Below are positions 9,611-19,363 of a stretch of 64,000 nt of DNA, piece after piece; position 1 is the first letter of the stretch, and each line of letters opens with the position of its first letter. The translations under genes and the position numbers were made by a program. The notes under the pieces are model-generated. The model was not told where the DNA came from. It worked only from the letters and a program-made list of their open reading frames with translations, and searched no databases. The stretch is from Acidobacteriota bacterium (lineage in GTDB: Bacteria > Acidobacteriota > Terriglobia > Terriglobales > Acidobacteriaceae), in contig JAJYSV010000007.1 of assembly GCA_021793405.1 (NCBI GenBank), forward strand, positions 1 to 64,000, in the 5' to 3' direction.

Positions 9611-12600
9611 ATGCCACGCAGAAATGACATAACGAAAATCCTAGTCATCGGCTCTGGGCCCATTGTGATTGGCCAGTCGGCGGAGTTTGATTACTCCGGT
9701 ACGCAGGCATGCAAAGCCTTGCGCGCCGACGACTATGAAGTGGTGCTGGTGAACTCCAACCCAGCCACCATCATGACCGATCCGGACTTGGCGGACCGCA
9801 CTTACATTGAGCCGCTGACACTGGAGTATCTGGAAGAAATTATCCGCATTGAAACGGAAATGCTGACGAACGCCAACCGCACCGGCGTGTTTGCGCTGCT
9901 GCCGACGGTCGGTGGTCAGACCGCGCTGAATCTTGCCGTGGAGCTGGCCGATTCCGGCGTCTTGGATAAATACAAAGTCGAGTTGATCGGCGCGAAACTG
10001 GAAGCCATTAAAAAGGCCGAAGACCGGCTACTGTTCAAGGACGCAATGCGTCGCATTGGTTTGGATGTTCCGCGGTCGGCGCTGGTGAACAATCTCCGCG
10101 ATGGATTGGAATTTGCCGGAAAGATTGGATTCCCCGTCATTATTCGGCCCTCGTTTACTCTGGGCGGCTCCGGCGGCGGTCTTGCCTACAATCGCGAAGA
10201 GCTTATGGAGATTCTTTCTCGGGGACTCGATCTTTCGCCGGTGCATGAATGCCTAATCGAAGAGTCTGTACTGGGTTGGAAAGAGTACGAGTTGGAGGTG
10301 ATGCGCGATCTGGCCGACAACGTCATCATCATCTGCTCGATTGAAAACGTCGATCCCATGGGAGTGCATACGGGAGACTCCATCACGGTGGCGCCGGCGC
10401 AGACGCTAACCGACCGCGAGTACCAGGCGATGCGGGATGCGGCGATCAAAGTCATCCGCGAGATTGGAGTCGAAACCGGCGGTTCCAACGTGCAGTTTGG
10501 CGTACATCCATCGACCGGCCGTCTGGTCGTGATTGAGATGAATCCGCGTGTTTCGCGGTCCTCGGCACTGGCTTCGAAGGCCACGGGATTCCCGATTGCG
10601 AAGATTGCGGCGCGTCTCGCCGTAGGTTACACGCTGGATGAAATCCCCAACGACATTACGAAAAAGACTCCTTCCTGCTTTGAGCCGACAATCGACTACG
10701 TTGTCGTGAAAATTCCAAAGTGGCAGTTCGAGAAATTTCCGGGAACCGACGAAGGCCTCGGGCCGCAGATGAAATCTGTGGGCGAGGTTATGGCCATCGG
10801 CAGAACCTTCAAGGAATCGTTGATGAAGGCGATGCGCTCGCTGGAGACCGGCAAATCCATTGGCTCGGAAGTGATCGAGCCGCGGCGGTTGACGCAGCGG
10901 TTGGTCACACCTCATCCCGATCGGCTGGCCTACATTCGCTACGCGTTTCGTAGTGGTCACTCGGTGCGCGAAGTTGCGTGGATGACTTCGATGGACCCAT
11001 GGTTTTTGCAGCAGATCAAAGAGATCACCGATTGTTTGGGAGAGTTGGGCGAAACAAGATACGACACGATTGCGCCCGAGTTGCTGCGCAAAGTGAAGCG
11101 TATGGGCATCTCCGATGCACGCCTTGCCGCTGTGTGGGGAATCGATGGGCCGGAGGCAGTCGGGAAAATCCGAGAACTGCGATTGAAGCATAAGCTGCGG
11201 CCGGTGTACAAACTGGTCGATACGTGCGCGGCGGAATTTGAAAGTTTTACGCCCTATTTTTACTCCTGTTACGACGAGGAAGATGAAGCCACCCCCACCC
11301 AGAAGAAGAAAGTCATCATCCTGGGCAGCGGCCCGAATCGTATTGGGCAGGGAATTGAGTTCGACTATTGCTGTTGCCATGCCGCGTTTGCGCTGAAAGA
11401 AGATGGTTACGAGACCATCATGGTCAACTGCAATCCAGAAACGGTGTCGACAGATTATGACACCAGCGACCGGCTGTATTTTGAGCCGCTGACGTTTGAA
11501 GACGTGCTGGAAGTGTACGAGCACGAAGCCGCCTCTGGCGCGCCGATTGGGATGATCGTGCAGTTCGGCGGTCAAACTCCGCTGAATCTCGCCCTGCCGC
11601 TGAAGGCCGCCGGCGTGCCGATTATCGGCACGTCGCCGGAGTCAATTGATTTGGCGGAAGATCGCAAGCGCTTCGGCAAGCTGCTTGACGATCTGAAGAT
11701 TGCGCAGCCGCCCGGCGCACTGGCCACCAGCGTGGAAGAGGCTGTCGCCGGAGCGCGGCGCGTTGGATACCCTGTGCTGGTGCGACCTTCGTATGTACTG
11801 GGTGGGCGCGCCATGGTGATCGCGTACGACGACGCAGCTGTCATGCATTACATGCGGGAGGCAGTGGAATATTCGCAGCAGCGACCGGTGCTGATCGACC
11901 ACTTTTTGGAAGATGCAATCGAGGTGGACGTCGACGCCCTGGCGGATGGGGATGACGTGGTGATTGCCGGCATCATGCAACACATTGAGGAGGCAGGCAT
12001 CCACTCCGGAGACTCGTCGTGCGTCATGCCGAGTGTCGATCTCTCGGACCAGGTTCTGACAACAATTCGTGCGCATACGCACAAGCTGGCACGGGCCTTG
12101 AATGTGATTGGTCTGGTGAATATTCAGTTCGCGGTGCAGCGCGAGAATGTTTTCGTAATTGAGGTCAATCCGCGCGCATCGCGCACCGTACCGTATGTTT
12201 CGAAGGCCACCGGAATCCCGCTGGCGAAGATTGCCGCGCGGCTGATGACGGGCCGCAAGCTGCGTGAATTTCTTCCCGATTCGATTGATCGCGAAGCGGT
12301 CCTTGAAACGGGACCACATTATTTCGTGAAGTCGCCCGTGTTTGCGTGGAACAAATTCCCCGGCGTCGATACCGTTCTTGGCCCGGAGATGAAATCGACC
12401 GGGGAAGTGATGGGCGTCGCAGACAGCTTCGGCGAGGCGTTCGCCAAGGCACAGATTTCGGCAGGGCAAAAGCTGCCTGTGAAAGGGACGATATTTTTGA
12501 GCGTGAACGACCACGACAAGCCTGCGGTCGCCGACCTGGCGCTACAGTTTGTCGAACTTGGGTTCAAGTTGGTTGCAACCCACGGAACTGCCGATGTGCT

Positions 12601-12898
12601 GGAACAGGCCGGGTTTGTAGTCGAGCGCGTATACAAAGTAAAAGAAGGCAGACCCAACGTGGTCGATCTGATCAAGGGAGATCGGATTCAGCTGATCATC
12701 AACACGCCGCGCGGACAGGACACGTTTTTCGACGAGAAGGCAATTCGCCGGGCTGCCGTGACCCAACGGATTCCCACAATCACCACGATTGGCGCCGCGC
12801 GCGCTGCCGCAGGTGGCATCGCTGCGATCCAGCAACAGGAAATCTCTGTGACCGCCCTGCAGCACTACCACGCTGCGCGAATCGCCGCCAAGGTTTAG
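9611..12898 (+). CDS. carB: Carbamoyl phosphate synthase large subunit
   Basis: Ammonia- and bicarbonate-using synthetase subunit with two homologous ATP-grasp halves. The N-terminal half begins [20 protein letters not shown] and carries the first ATP-grasp with [17 protein letters not shown]. The second half restarts at [20 protein letters not shown] and has [17 protein letters not shown]. The C-terminal MGS-like allosteric domain (from about residue 950) ends in [14 protein letters not shown]. The total length of 1,095 residues is typical. A GGAG motif lies six to nine bases before the ATG. A hairpin directly after the stop is the likely transcript end. The 117-bp carA-carB gap contains no recognisable gene. 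Confidence 0.98.
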   Translation: MPRRNDITKILVIGSGPIVIGQSAEFDYSGTQACKALRADDYEVVLVNSNPATIMTDPDLADRTYIEPLTLEYLEEIIRIETEMLTNANRTGVFALLPTVGGQTALNLAVELADSGVLDKYKVELIGAKLEAIKKAEDRLLFKDAMRRIGLDVPRSALVNNLRDGLEFAGKIGFPVIIRPSFTLGGSGGGLAYNREELMEILSRGLDLSPVHECLIEESVLGWKEYELEVMRDLADNVIIICSIENVDPMGVHTGDSITVAPAQTLTDREYQAMRDAAIKVIREIGVETGGSNVQFGVHPSTGRLVVIEMNPRVSRSSALASKATGFPIAKIAARLAVGYTLDEIPNDITKKTPSCFEPTIDYVVVKIPKWQFEKFPGTDEGLGPQMKSVGEVMAIGRTFKESLMKAMRSLETGKSIGSEVIEPRRLTQRLVTPHPDRLAYIRYAFRSGHSVREVAWMTSMDPWFLQQIKEITDCLGELGETRYDTIAPELLRKVKRMGISDARLAAVWGIDGPEAVGKIRELRLKHKLRPVYKLVDTCAAEFESFTPYFYSCYDEEDEATPTQKKKVIILGSGPNRIGQGIEFDYCCCHAAFALKEDGYETIMVNCNPETVSTDYDTSDRLYFEPLTFEDVLEVYEHEAASGAPIGMIVQFGGQTPLNLALPLKAAGVPIIGTSPESIDLAEDRKRFGKLLDDLKIAQPPGALATSVEEAVAGARRVGYPVLVRPSYVLGGRAMVIAYDDAAVMHYMREAVEYSQQRPVLIDHFLEDAIEVDVDALADGDDVVIAGIMQHIEEAGIHSGDSSCVMPSVDLSDQVLTTIRAHTHKLARALNVIGLVNIQFAVQRENVFVIEVNPRASRTVPYVSKATGIPLAKIAARLMTGRKLREFLPDSIDREAVLETGPHYFVKSPVFAWNKFPGVDTVLGPEMKSTGEVMGVADSFGEAFAKAQISAGQKLPVKGTIFLSVNDHDKPAVADLALQFVELGFKLVATHGTADVLEQAGFVVERVYKVKEGRPNVVDLIKGDRIQLIINTPRGQDTFFDEKAIRRAAVTQRIPTITTIGAARAAAGGIAAIQQQEISVTALQHYHAARIAAKV

Positions 12899-12921
12899 AG
12901 CGGCGACCTTACCGCCGCTTT
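12899..12921 (+). terminator. Probable terminator hairpin after carB
   Basis: A perfect 7-bp inverted repeat (AGCGGCG / CGCCGCT, at 12899-12905 and 12913-12919) with a 7-base loop starts on the base after the carB stop codon. Only three T residues follow, so termination may be weak or factor-assisted. Confidence 0.5.
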
Positions 12922-13123
12922 CGCCGCAGCCCGACTCCGCAATCACGATTCCGCAATCAAAAGTGTCAGAGCATTTTCACTATTACTTTGAACACTCCCG
13001 AAGTGATGCAGAGGTCGCAACGCAGGCGCCCCTTTGCATCACCGACCGTTGCATTTGCTGGGAATTGCTGCCTTAATGAATCGCGCGCCGCGTCTGCGGA
13101 TCGGATTGCGGTCGGCATTCAGC

Positions 13124-13315
13124 CTACACCGCGCGGAGGAGACGCGCAGGCAGGAAGATCAACGCGGCGACCAATGCCAGCGCGCCATGCACGGCGATCC
13201 CCATTATCCGAAAGGGCAGCAGAATCAGCCACACAATTGGATACAACACCAGGGCGAAAAGAGCCAGCGGCCAGCATAGTATCAGTAACACGCACCATAA
13301 TAAAAACTTCAACAT
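13124..13315 (-). CDS. Small hydrophobic membrane protein
   Basis: A 63-residue protein, almost entirely hydrophobic, that starts MLKFLLWCVLLILCWPLALF and ends in a basic RLLRAV tail. Two long membrane segments are visible (about residues 3-30 and 38-58), with a short LPFR turn between them. I prefer the ATG at 13315 over the longer frame because GAGGG lies three bases upstream. No family assignment is made. It is encoded between two convergent-looking neighbours (carB and the aldolase) on the opposite strand, so it is probably monocistronic. Confidence that it is expressed rests on the hydrophobic pattern and ribosome-binding site only. Confidence 0.55.
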   Translation of the reverse strand: MLKFLLWCVLLILCWPLALFALVLYPIVWLILLPFRIMGIAVHGALALVAALIFLPARLLRAV

Positions 13316-13477
13316 AGACCCTCGATTCCGAGCCGATCGGCGGGCTCCAGCGTTAGAAACGGCGGAAACCATCGAAGAAAATATTCGCGCTTATCGCGCC
13401 CCATCTCTTTAAGACATTACGCAAGTGTGGGGCGAAAAGTTCCAACGACCGAGAATACTTCGTCCTACAATATCCAC

Positions 13478-14551
13478 ATGCTACTCGAAGGGATTTTGCC
13501 GCCCATTACGACGCCGTTTTATCCAGACGGATCGCTGTACCTGCGCAAGTTGGAACATAATGTCGCGCTCTATTCCCGAACGCAACTGGCCGGTATGGTG
13601 GTGCTGGGCTCCACTGGAGAGGCAATCATGCTGAGTCCGGAAGAGCAGCGGGAGGTGCTGGGCACGGCGATTGCGGCGGCGGCGCCGGAGAAGGTGATGG
13701 TTGCGGGCGTGGGTCAGGAAAGCGTGCGGCAAACCCTAGCGATGGCGGAAACGGCTGCGGCGCTCAAGTACGACGCTGTCCTGGTACGCACGCCGTTTTT
13801 CTACCGGGGACAATTGCATCGTACCGACGGCCCGCAAATTGAGATGCTGACGTACTATCGTACCGTCGCGGACCATTCTCCTCTGCCCGTAGTGCTGTAC
13901 AGCGTCCCGGTCTTTACGCGGTATGACCTGCCGGTGGAGGTGATCGCGGAACTGGCGCAGCATCCCAACATCATCGGAATCAAGGACTCCAGCGGAGTGG
14001 TCGAACGGATCGCAGCTATCGTGAAGGCGACGGAATTTGTGAAGCGGACAGTGACGGTCACGCCCACGTTTGCCGCAGTAACCGAGCGAATGCTTGCGTC
14101 CCGACCGAGCAATTCCGCGACACGGTTTGTTGCAGCCGAGCAGCTGGAGCAGGGGAATTCCGCGCTTGCCGTTGCCGCTGCCCCATCCGCAATGAAAACA
14201 CGGCAGAAGGAAGTCGGATTTACGGTGCTCACCGGCGGAGCCAGCACCATGCACGCAGCGTTGCGCGAAGGAGCTTCCGGCGCAGTGATCGCCTTTGCCG
14301 TGTGCGCACCCCAGTGCTGCTCAGAAATATGGACGGCCTGGAAAGAAGGTGACCAGGGGTTGGCCGAAGAAAAGCAGGAGCGTATTCGCCAAGCGTCCAT
14401 CATAGTGGGCTCGCAGATGGGTATTCCGGGATTGAAATTTGCCTGTGATTTAAATGGCTATTACGGCGGCCGGGCGCGCCTGCCGCTGCTGCCGCTGACT
14501 GCGCAGCAGCAGCAGGAAGTGACGAAGCTGATGACCGATATCCGCTATTGA
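13478..14551 (+). CDS. Dihydrodipicolinate synthase family (DapA/NAL) aldolase with insertion
   Basis: Class I pyruvate-dependent lyase of the DapA / N-acetylneuraminate lyase superfamily. The N-terminus GILPPITTPFYPDGS and the pyruvate carboxylate loop GSTGEAI are conserved. The Tyr site is VVLYSVP and the Schiff-base lysine lies in NIIGIKDSSG. The protein is 357 residues against the usual 290-310. The excess is an Ala/Ser-rich insert of roughly 55-60 residues after the Lys strand (between KATEFVKR and KEVGFTVLTGGAS). The C-terminal region ends AQQQQEVTKLM. Members of this superfamily differ in substrate, so lysine biosynthesis cannot be claimed; a sugar-acid or hydroxyproline-type aldolase is as likely. 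A TACAAT hexamer seven bases upstream of the ATG (13466-13471) suggests a leaderless or very short-leader mRNA. Confidence 0.85.
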   Translation: MLLEGILPPITTPFYPDGSLYLRKLEHNVALYSRTQLAGMVVLGSTGEAIMLSPEEQREVLGTAIAAAAPEKVMVAGVGQESVRQTLAMAETAAALKYDAVLVRTPFFYRGQLHRTDGPQIEMLTYYRTVADHSPLPVVLYSVPVFTRYDLPVEVIAELAQHPNIIGIKDSSGVVERIAAIVKATEFVKRTVTVTPTFAAVTERMLASRPSNSATRFVAAEQLEQGNSALAVAAAPSAMKTRQKEVGFTVLTGGASTMHAALREGASGAVIAFAVCAPQCCSEIWTAWKEGDQGLAEEKQERIRQASIIVGSQMGIPGLKFACDLNGYYGGRARLPLLPLTAQQQQEVTKLMTDIRY

Positions 14552-14599
14552 GAAAGTAGAAGATACATTCGGACACGCTGGATAGCGCCGGATTCGGCC

Positions 14600-15907
14600 C
14601 TATTCGTCGCCGCGTATCACGAACTCCGGATAGGCTCCTCCGCCAAGTTCATACAAGTCCATACCCTGCCGTTCGCCGCGACGTTCGACCCGCTGTGAAT
14701 CGATGCGGTTGAGCAGCCAGTTCAGTCCATACACCATGGGCAGGATAAAGCCGAGAAGTGTGGCGATTCCCACTACCTGCGCAAGAAATTGTCCGGAATT
14801 ACCAAAAGCGCCGAGCTGGAGTGGAGCGATGCCGTCCCGGATGTGCGGGAAAATACCGACCGCGAGCAACCCCCAAATACCCGCAACAGCGTGGACGGAA
14901 ATCGCGCCGCCGGGATCGTCCATGGCCAGATGTACTTCGAGGACTTCCACTGCGGCCGTTACCAGGATTCCAGCAACCAGTCCGACCAGAATTGCCTCCA
15001 GGGGAGTTACAAAGCAGCAGATGGCGCTGCTGGCGACCAGCCCGCCGAGCCATCCATTGGCGCAGAGCGATGCATCCGGTTTTCCAAAACGGATGTGAGT
15101 AACCGCAACCGCGGCGAGGCACGACGCGGAAGCCGACAACAGCGTGGTAGCCGCGATGAGTGGGATATGAGAGATCGGCGCTCCGATAAAGAGCATGGCA
15201 CCCGCGGAGTTCAGCGCGATCCAGCCCGGCACAATTAAGGCGCAGCCAAACAGGACATAGACCATGTTGTGCCCTGGAATGGCGGCAATGCCACCCTCCG
15301 CAGGATATTTTCCACGACGGGGTCCCAGAATCCACATAATCGCCAAGGCAGACAATCCTCCCAGGGCTTGAATCGTGCCGGCTCCTCCGGCATCGAGGAA
15401 ACCATGCCCCAGATGAAAATCGCTCCCCAGTTGGGCCAGCCATCCGCCACCCCAGACCCAGTGTGCGAATAACGGATAGCTCCAGCCTGCCAGCAGCACG
15501 GTAGAGATGCAGGTGGAGCGCATCCGCCACCGGTCCGCGCCTGTGCTGATCGGAATCAGCGCAGCAATGCCAACCGTGAAGATTTGGAGGAGCATGGCCA
15601 GAGTCGTGGGCGAATCGTTCCATTCGAACCCACGCATCAAGAAGGGTTCGTTCGCTAACCAGTTCCACGATGTTCCACCCAGAACAAATTGGTGAGCTGG
15701 ACAGCCAGGGAAACCCTCCCAGGAGAATCCTACGAGAGCATAGACGATGGCGGCGATCGCCATCGCGGCGAGAGAGGATAGCATGGCGTGCGCTGCGCCG
15801 CGGGCGCGACCAAAGCCGGTATTGATCAGCGCAAGCCCAACCGCAGCAAGCGGAACCAGAACGATCAGAAGGCTGCAGGTGGAAAGCATCGCAGGATCTG
15901 CACTCAT
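14600..15907 (-). CDS. amt: Ammonium transporter (Amt family)
   Basis: A 435-residue Amt/Mep/Rh channel that imports ammonium through the inner membrane. About eleven membrane segments are seen. Family signatures include FQWNDSP-like loop residues, HWVWGGGWLAQLG with the conserved WxWG, DAGGAGTIQALGG (the usual DfAGg.vVH motif in altered form) and the C-terminal QVVGIATLLGFILP and QRVERRGERQGMDLYELGGGAYPEF, close to the Amt tail 'GLDxxxHGExAY'. Two details differ from typical Amt proteins: the pore His of 'VH' and the tail 'HGE' are not obvious. The start at 15907 lies eight bases after the stop of a small upstream ORF, implying translational coupling. It is divergent from glnA, a usual nitrogen-assimilation arrangement. 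Confidence 0.88.
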   Translation of the reverse strand: MSADPAMLSTCSLLIVLVPLAAVGLALINTGFGRARGAAHAMLSSLAAMAIAAIVYALVGFSWEGFPGCPAHQFVLGGTSWNWLANEPFLMRGFEWNDSPTTLAMLLQIFTVGIAALIPISTGADRWRMRSTCISTVLLAGWSYPLFAHWVWGGGWLAQLGSDFHLGHGFLDAGGAGTIQALGGLSALAIMWILGPRRGKYPAEGGIAAIPGHNMVYVLFGCALIVPGWIALNSAGAMLFIGAPISHIPLIAATTLLSASASCLAAVAVTHIRFGKPDASLCANGWLGGLVASSAICCFVTPLEAILVGLVAGILVTAAVEVLEVHLAMDDPGGAISVHAVAGIWGLLAVGIFPHIRDGIAPLQLGAFGNSGQFLAQVVGIATLLGFILPMVYGLNWLLNRIDSQRVERRGERQGMDLYELGGGAYPEFVIRGDE

Positions 15908-15915
15908 TGGAGATA

Positions 15916-16095
15916 TCACTCGGATGACTCCCTTGCGACCCGAGCAGCGCGGAAACATAGCCCTAGCCCGATCCCCTCCATGCTTACGCCCGCAAAGACG
16001 AAGATCGCTCGGGAAGCGGTTTGTGGAAACAGCACCACTGCGGAGATGACAATCAGCCATCCCGCTGGGAGCAGGAAGAAACCAGCCAGTTTCAT
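15916..16095 (-). CDS. Small two-span membrane protein upstream of amt
   Basis: An overlooked 59-codon ORF on the minus strand. It begins MKLAGFFLLPAGWLIVISAV and ends ARVARESSE. Two hydrophobic segments are visible (about residues 4-24 and 30-47), with a short polar turn and a basic C-terminal region. A good ribosome-binding site (GAGG, seven bases before the ATG) supports translation. Its TGA is eight bases before the amt ATG, so the two are almost certainly one transcript and likely coupled. It has no resemblance to GlnK/GlnB, the usual amt partner. It may be a small subunit or chaperone of the transporter, but that is inference from position only. Confidence 0.6.
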   Translation of the reverse strand: MKLAGFFLLPAGWLIVISAVVLFPQTASRAIFVFAGVSMEGIGLGLCFRAARVARESSE

Positions 16096-16504
16096 TTGGA
16101 ATCCTCACACCGGTACATGGAGCACAGCTTGGGGGGCGCCATCCCACTCGACCCCTGGGCGCGAAGGAAGCTCTTCAGCGGAACTCTAGAGATTGCGCCG
16201 GTAACTGCATTCCAGCATATACGCAAGGCGCCAGGGGGCGAATAGCTATTCTGCGGCTTTCTGCATCCGAGGTCGCTGATTCTATCCGCCATGAAGGCCG
16301 AACGTGACCGGGGACCGAATTACTTCCGAGGTCAAGATAAAGAAAACCTATGCGGAGAATAAAGCGAATCTATTTCTCATTGCGATGATGAGGACGTAGT
16401 CTATAAAGAAATGGGAGTAGAATTCCCGAGGTTGTGGCAGTGTATCCAAAGCTCCAAATTACAAATTCAAACTTTGACTTGAAATCCATTCAATAGGAGA
16501 AGGT
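16096..16504. promoter_or_regulatory. amt-glnA divergent intergenic region
   Basis: A 409-bp AT-richer gap between the divergent amt and glnA transcription units. It contains a plausible sigma-70 promoter for glnA (TTGCGA at 16380-16385, 16-bp spacer, TATAAA at 16402-16407), which would give a roughly 90-base leader, and the glnA ribosome-binding site AGGAGAAGGT directly before its ATG. I looked for a sigma-54 TGGCAC-N5-TTGC element and found none; the closest string, TGGCAG, lacks the second half. No gene is visible. Confidence 0.45.
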
Positions 16505-17935
16505 ATGTCAAGCGAATTGCGGGATTTTCTTGCGCTCTCGTACGGGGAGCTGGAGGACTTGAATCTGGAGGCCAAGGAGCAGCGCAGGAACCGCGTCGCG
16601 GCCCACAAGATCCAGGAACAGCGGATCAAGTACCTGACGGACGAAAAGCGCATCAAGGCGGTGACCGTGCTGTTCAGCGACCTGGAAGGCCGCTTGCACA
16701 TGCTCGATTACGACAAGAAGTTCCTGGTGAAAAGCTGGGACAACCTGACGTTCGACGGCTCCTCCATTCGCGGCTTTACCGCGCAGCGGGAGAGCGACTT
16801 GCGGCTGGGCATCGACTGGAGCGCGTTCTACTGGGCGCCCGCCGATGTATTCGGCAACGGCAAAGTGTTGGTGTTCGGAGAGGTCATCGATAAGGAGGGC
16901 GGCCCGTATTCTGGTGACCTCCGCAGCGTATTGAAGCAATACTCCGACGGGCAATACAAATCCAACGGCTACACCCTGAACGCGGCCAACGAGATTGAAG
17001 GCTTCCTGTTCGCTGGCGTGGACGCGGAACGGCGCTATCACGAGACGGGCAAGTTTGAGTATGTGAACACGGGCGGCTACTACCACTCACTGCCGGGCGA
17101 TCCATTGCGCAAGTTCATCGACACGGTGGCCGAGGTGCAGCGGTCGATGGGCTTCGAGAACGAGAAGGACCACCCCGAGGTGGCGCCGTCGCAGTTTGAG
17201 ATCAATTACGGCTACGGCGAGGTAGTGGCGGCCGCCGACCAGATCCAGCTCTACAAGCTCATCTGCCGGCAGGTGGCGACGAACCTCGGCTACACGGCGT
17301 CGTTCCTGCCCAAGCCGGTGGTGGGCGTCAACGGCAGCGGCATGCACACCAACGTCTCGGTCTCCAAGGACAGCACCAACCTGTTCTGGGACCCGAAGGG
17401 CGAGGAGAAGTTGAGCAAGTTTGGCTGGACTTTCCTCGACCGGATTCTGACCCACGGCCTGGATCTTTGCCTGACCTTCAACTCCAGCGTGAACGCCTAC
17501 CGCCGTCTCGATCCGCACTATGAAGCGCCGAACCAGTTGCGGGCGTCAGCGGTGGACCGGGGGGCCATGGTGCGGGTCCCGATCGGCAATCACCGCAGCA
17601 TGCGCATCGAGGTGCGAGCAGTGGCTCCCGATGCGAATCCGTACCTCGTGCTCTACTCGATCTTCAAGACGGGCCTGGACGGCGAAATCTCGAAAATAGA
17701 CAACCTGCGCCAAGCGGAACGCTATCTTCCGGACAATATCTACACGGCGATCGAGGATTTCCGCGATGCCGCGTGGACGACCACGCTGTTGGGCGCGGAC
17801 GTCAAGGGCCGGTATGCGGACCTGAAGCAGGCTGCCGCCGACCGTTGCGCGCGATTGCTGGGCACGATTGTTAAAGCGCCTGAGGTCCAATACCATCACG
17901 ACGTCTACAACCAGTACCTCTGGAACATGTTCTAG
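16505..17935 (+). CDS. glnA: Glutamine synthetase (type I)
   Basis: ATP-dependent condensation of glutamate and ammonia; a dodecameric GSI-family enzyme. Conserved elements seen: LTFDGSSIRGF (beta-Grasp latch), ANEIEGFLFAG (metal-binding Glu region), APSQFEINYGYGE, the KPVVGVNGSGMHTNVSV stretch, NAYRRLDPHYEAPNQLRAS and the RIEVRAVAPDANPYLVL region. The segment RYLPDNIYTAIEDF occupies the place of the adenylylation loop, but the NLYDLP tyrosine motif is absent, so adenylylation control is unlikely. The start follows a strong ribosome-binding site. Codon use is visibly richer in G/C at third positions than in flanking genes, consistent with high expression. It is divergent from amt and ends in a strong hairpin. 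Confidence 0.95.
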   Translation: MSSELRDFLALSYGELEDLNLEAKEQRRNRVAAHKIQEQRIKYLTDEKRIKAVTVLFSDLEGRLHMLDYDKKFLVKSWDNLTFDGSSIRGFTAQRESDLRLGIDWSAFYWAPADVFGNGKVLVFGEVIDKEGGPYSGDLRSVLKQYSDGQYKSNGYTLNAANEIEGFLFAGVDAERRYHETGKFEYVNTGGYYHSLPGDPLRKFIDTVAEVQRSMGFENEKDHPEVAPSQFEINYGYGEVVAAADQIQLYKLICRQVATNLGYTASFLPKPVVGVNGSGMHTNVSVSKDSTNLFWDPKGEEKLSKFGWTFLDRILTHGLDLCLTFNSSVNAYRRLDPHYEAPNQLRASAVDRGAMVRVPIGNHRSMRIEVRAVAPDANPYLVLYSIFKTGLDGEISKIDNLRQAERYLPDNIYTAIEDFRDAAWTTTLLGADVKGRYADLKQAAADRCARLLGTIVKAPEVQYHHDVYNQYLWNMF

Positions 17936-17960
17936 AGATAGCCGACAGAGATTCATCTCT

Positions 17961-17999
17961 CAAGCAAACGGCATGGCCAATGGCCATGCCGTTTGCTTG
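17961..17999 (+). terminator. Long perfect hairpin after glnA
   Basis: An 18-bp uninterrupted inverted repeat with a 3-base loop (CAAGCAAACGGCATGGCC, AAT, then the exact complement) begins 25 bp after the glnA stop. It lies between convergent glnA and the porin gene. There is no U-tract on either side, so it may act as a bidirectional barrier or RNA-stabilising element rather than a classical terminator. Confidence 0.75.
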
Positions 18000-18145
18000 T
18001 GGATTGTTGAATCGTTATTGTTTTCTTCGAAACCGCTCCTTGTCGTTCGAAGTGCCGGATCATTTCGTCTGCTGACGAGTGCCGCAGTAAAGACCTCCGG
18101 CCGCTTCGAGTGAAGAAAGCGACTATCGAATTTCGGCTTCGGCTC

Positions 18146-19363
18146 TTAGAACATGAACCCAGCTTCAATTATTCCGCGGACCTGGGTGGCATTGGTACCG
18201 CTAGAGCCAAACACATCTCCTGCCGTAGTGTCCATCGCGTGGACTGCGGAAAACTCGGCGCGAGCGAAAAACGCATTGTCCTGATATGTGGGTGTCAGCG
18301 TCATCGACCATGCGTCACTTCCTGTTCCGTACATCAGATTGACGGACCCGTCGCTGGTGCTGCCTGTGCTGGCAAGGTATTCGCCCCGCGCCGCGAGCGT
18401 AACGTGGGGGGTAAAGGTGTAAGTCCCCAAAACCGCGCCTCCGATTGTCGACGTTGCGTGCCCTACCCCAATGTCCGTGTTCATCGGCACATGGGTGATC
18501 TGGATATACGGTTCGAGAATCCACTTCTTGGCCGTGTGGGTATAAATAACGTTGTAGATGGAACTATTGTTTTGATAGAGCGGCGTAGCGACGCTCGAAT
18601 AGCCGGTCTTTCCATAATTTCCGCCGCCGACAAACTCCACGCTATTCGCCGCATTCGCTGTGTATGTGAACAGACCCGTGATCCAGTTATATCGATTGGA
18701 ATAAAAGCCGTCGTTCCAAGTCAGTGAACTGCTGATCTTGCCCTTGCTGTAGTTCACCTGCAGGCCGCGATTGACGGCGTTTTCCTGGTTCCACAGGAGG
18801 CCACGTTCAATGTTCATGTTTTCAAAGGTGAATGTATCCTCAGCGCCAATCAGTGTCGGCAATTTCCCGGCTAGGTACGAAAAACTACCCTTCGGGGCAA
18901 GTTTTATGTACCCCTGCGGGAGTGCGCCGTAAAAGTCCGTAACAGTATCGCGGGTGGAAAGAAACGGCGTGCCGAGCGCAGGAAGGTTATATGCGCCACC
19001 CTGCAAATAATACTGCACCAGGCCACTGGTCTTTTGGACAAAGACCTGAGCGTTGCTTACATCCGCGTACTTCAAATGATCGCTCAAGCTATGGTTGTCC
19101 TGCACATACACAAAGCCACTGAGGATTCCGGTAACTTGCAATTTTCCGAAGTACCGGCCCGCATCGAACGTTGCAGGAGAAGCAGTGCTGAGCGGGCCAA
19201 TCATGGCTGGCATGGCCAGGGGCGCTGCTGCCGGTGCTCCTGCCGGAGGCGGCGGAGGTGGAGGTGGAGTCGGCGCTGGTGTAGTTTGTGCCTGGGCCCC
19301 TGCGGATAAAACGCAGCAGAGAAAAAGTCCGGTAATCCTGTGCAGTACGCTTTTGCTTGTCAA
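18146..19363 (-). CDS. Outer-membrane beta-barrel protein (porin-like)
   Basis: A 405-residue exported protein. A Sec signal peptide (SVLHRITGLFLCCVLSAGAQA) is followed by a Pro-rich linker with eight consecutive prolines. About 320 residues of alternating hydrophobic/aromatic beta-strands come next, ending in the outer-membrane assembly signature GIIEAGFMF with terminal Phe. The pattern (YFGKLQVTGILSGFVYVQDN, GYIKLAPKGSFSYLAGKLPT, MNIERGLLWNQENAVNRG) resembles acidobacterial OmpL/BBP2-type porins. I place the start at the TTG at 19363 because a perfect GGAGG lies five bases upstream of it. The upstream ATG at 19375 has no such site, and GGAGG would fall inside its codons 1-3. It is convergent with glnA. 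Transported substrate is unknown. Confidence 0.8.
   Translation of the reverse strand: MTSKSVLHRITGLFLCCVLSAGAQAQTTPAPTPPPPPPPPAGAPAAAPLAMPAMIGPLSTASPATFDAGRYFGKLQVTGILSGFVYVQDNHSLSDHLKYADVSNAQVFVQKTSGLVQYYLQGGAYNLPALGTPFLSTRDTVTDFYGALPQGYIKLAPKGSFSYLAGKLPTLIGAEDTFTFENMNIERGLLWNQENAVNRGLQVNYSKGKISSSLTWNDGFYSNRYNWITGLFTYTANAANSVEFVGGGNYGKTGYSSVATPLYQNNSSIYNVIYTHTAKKWILEPYIQITHVPMNTDIGVGHATSTIGGAVLGTYTFTPHVTLAARGEYLASTGSTSDGSVNLMYGTGSDAWSMTLTPTYQDNAFFARAEFSAVHAMDTTAGDVFGSSGTNATQVRGIIEAGFMF

Noticed and set aside
10406-11575. 389-codon minus-strand frame within carB
   Set aside because: It is antisense to highly conserved CarB sequence and has no ribosome-binding site or family resemblance.
16431-16460. 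Sigma-54 promoter before glnA
   Set aside because: TGGCAG is present but the TTGC(A/T) half at the right spacing is missing.
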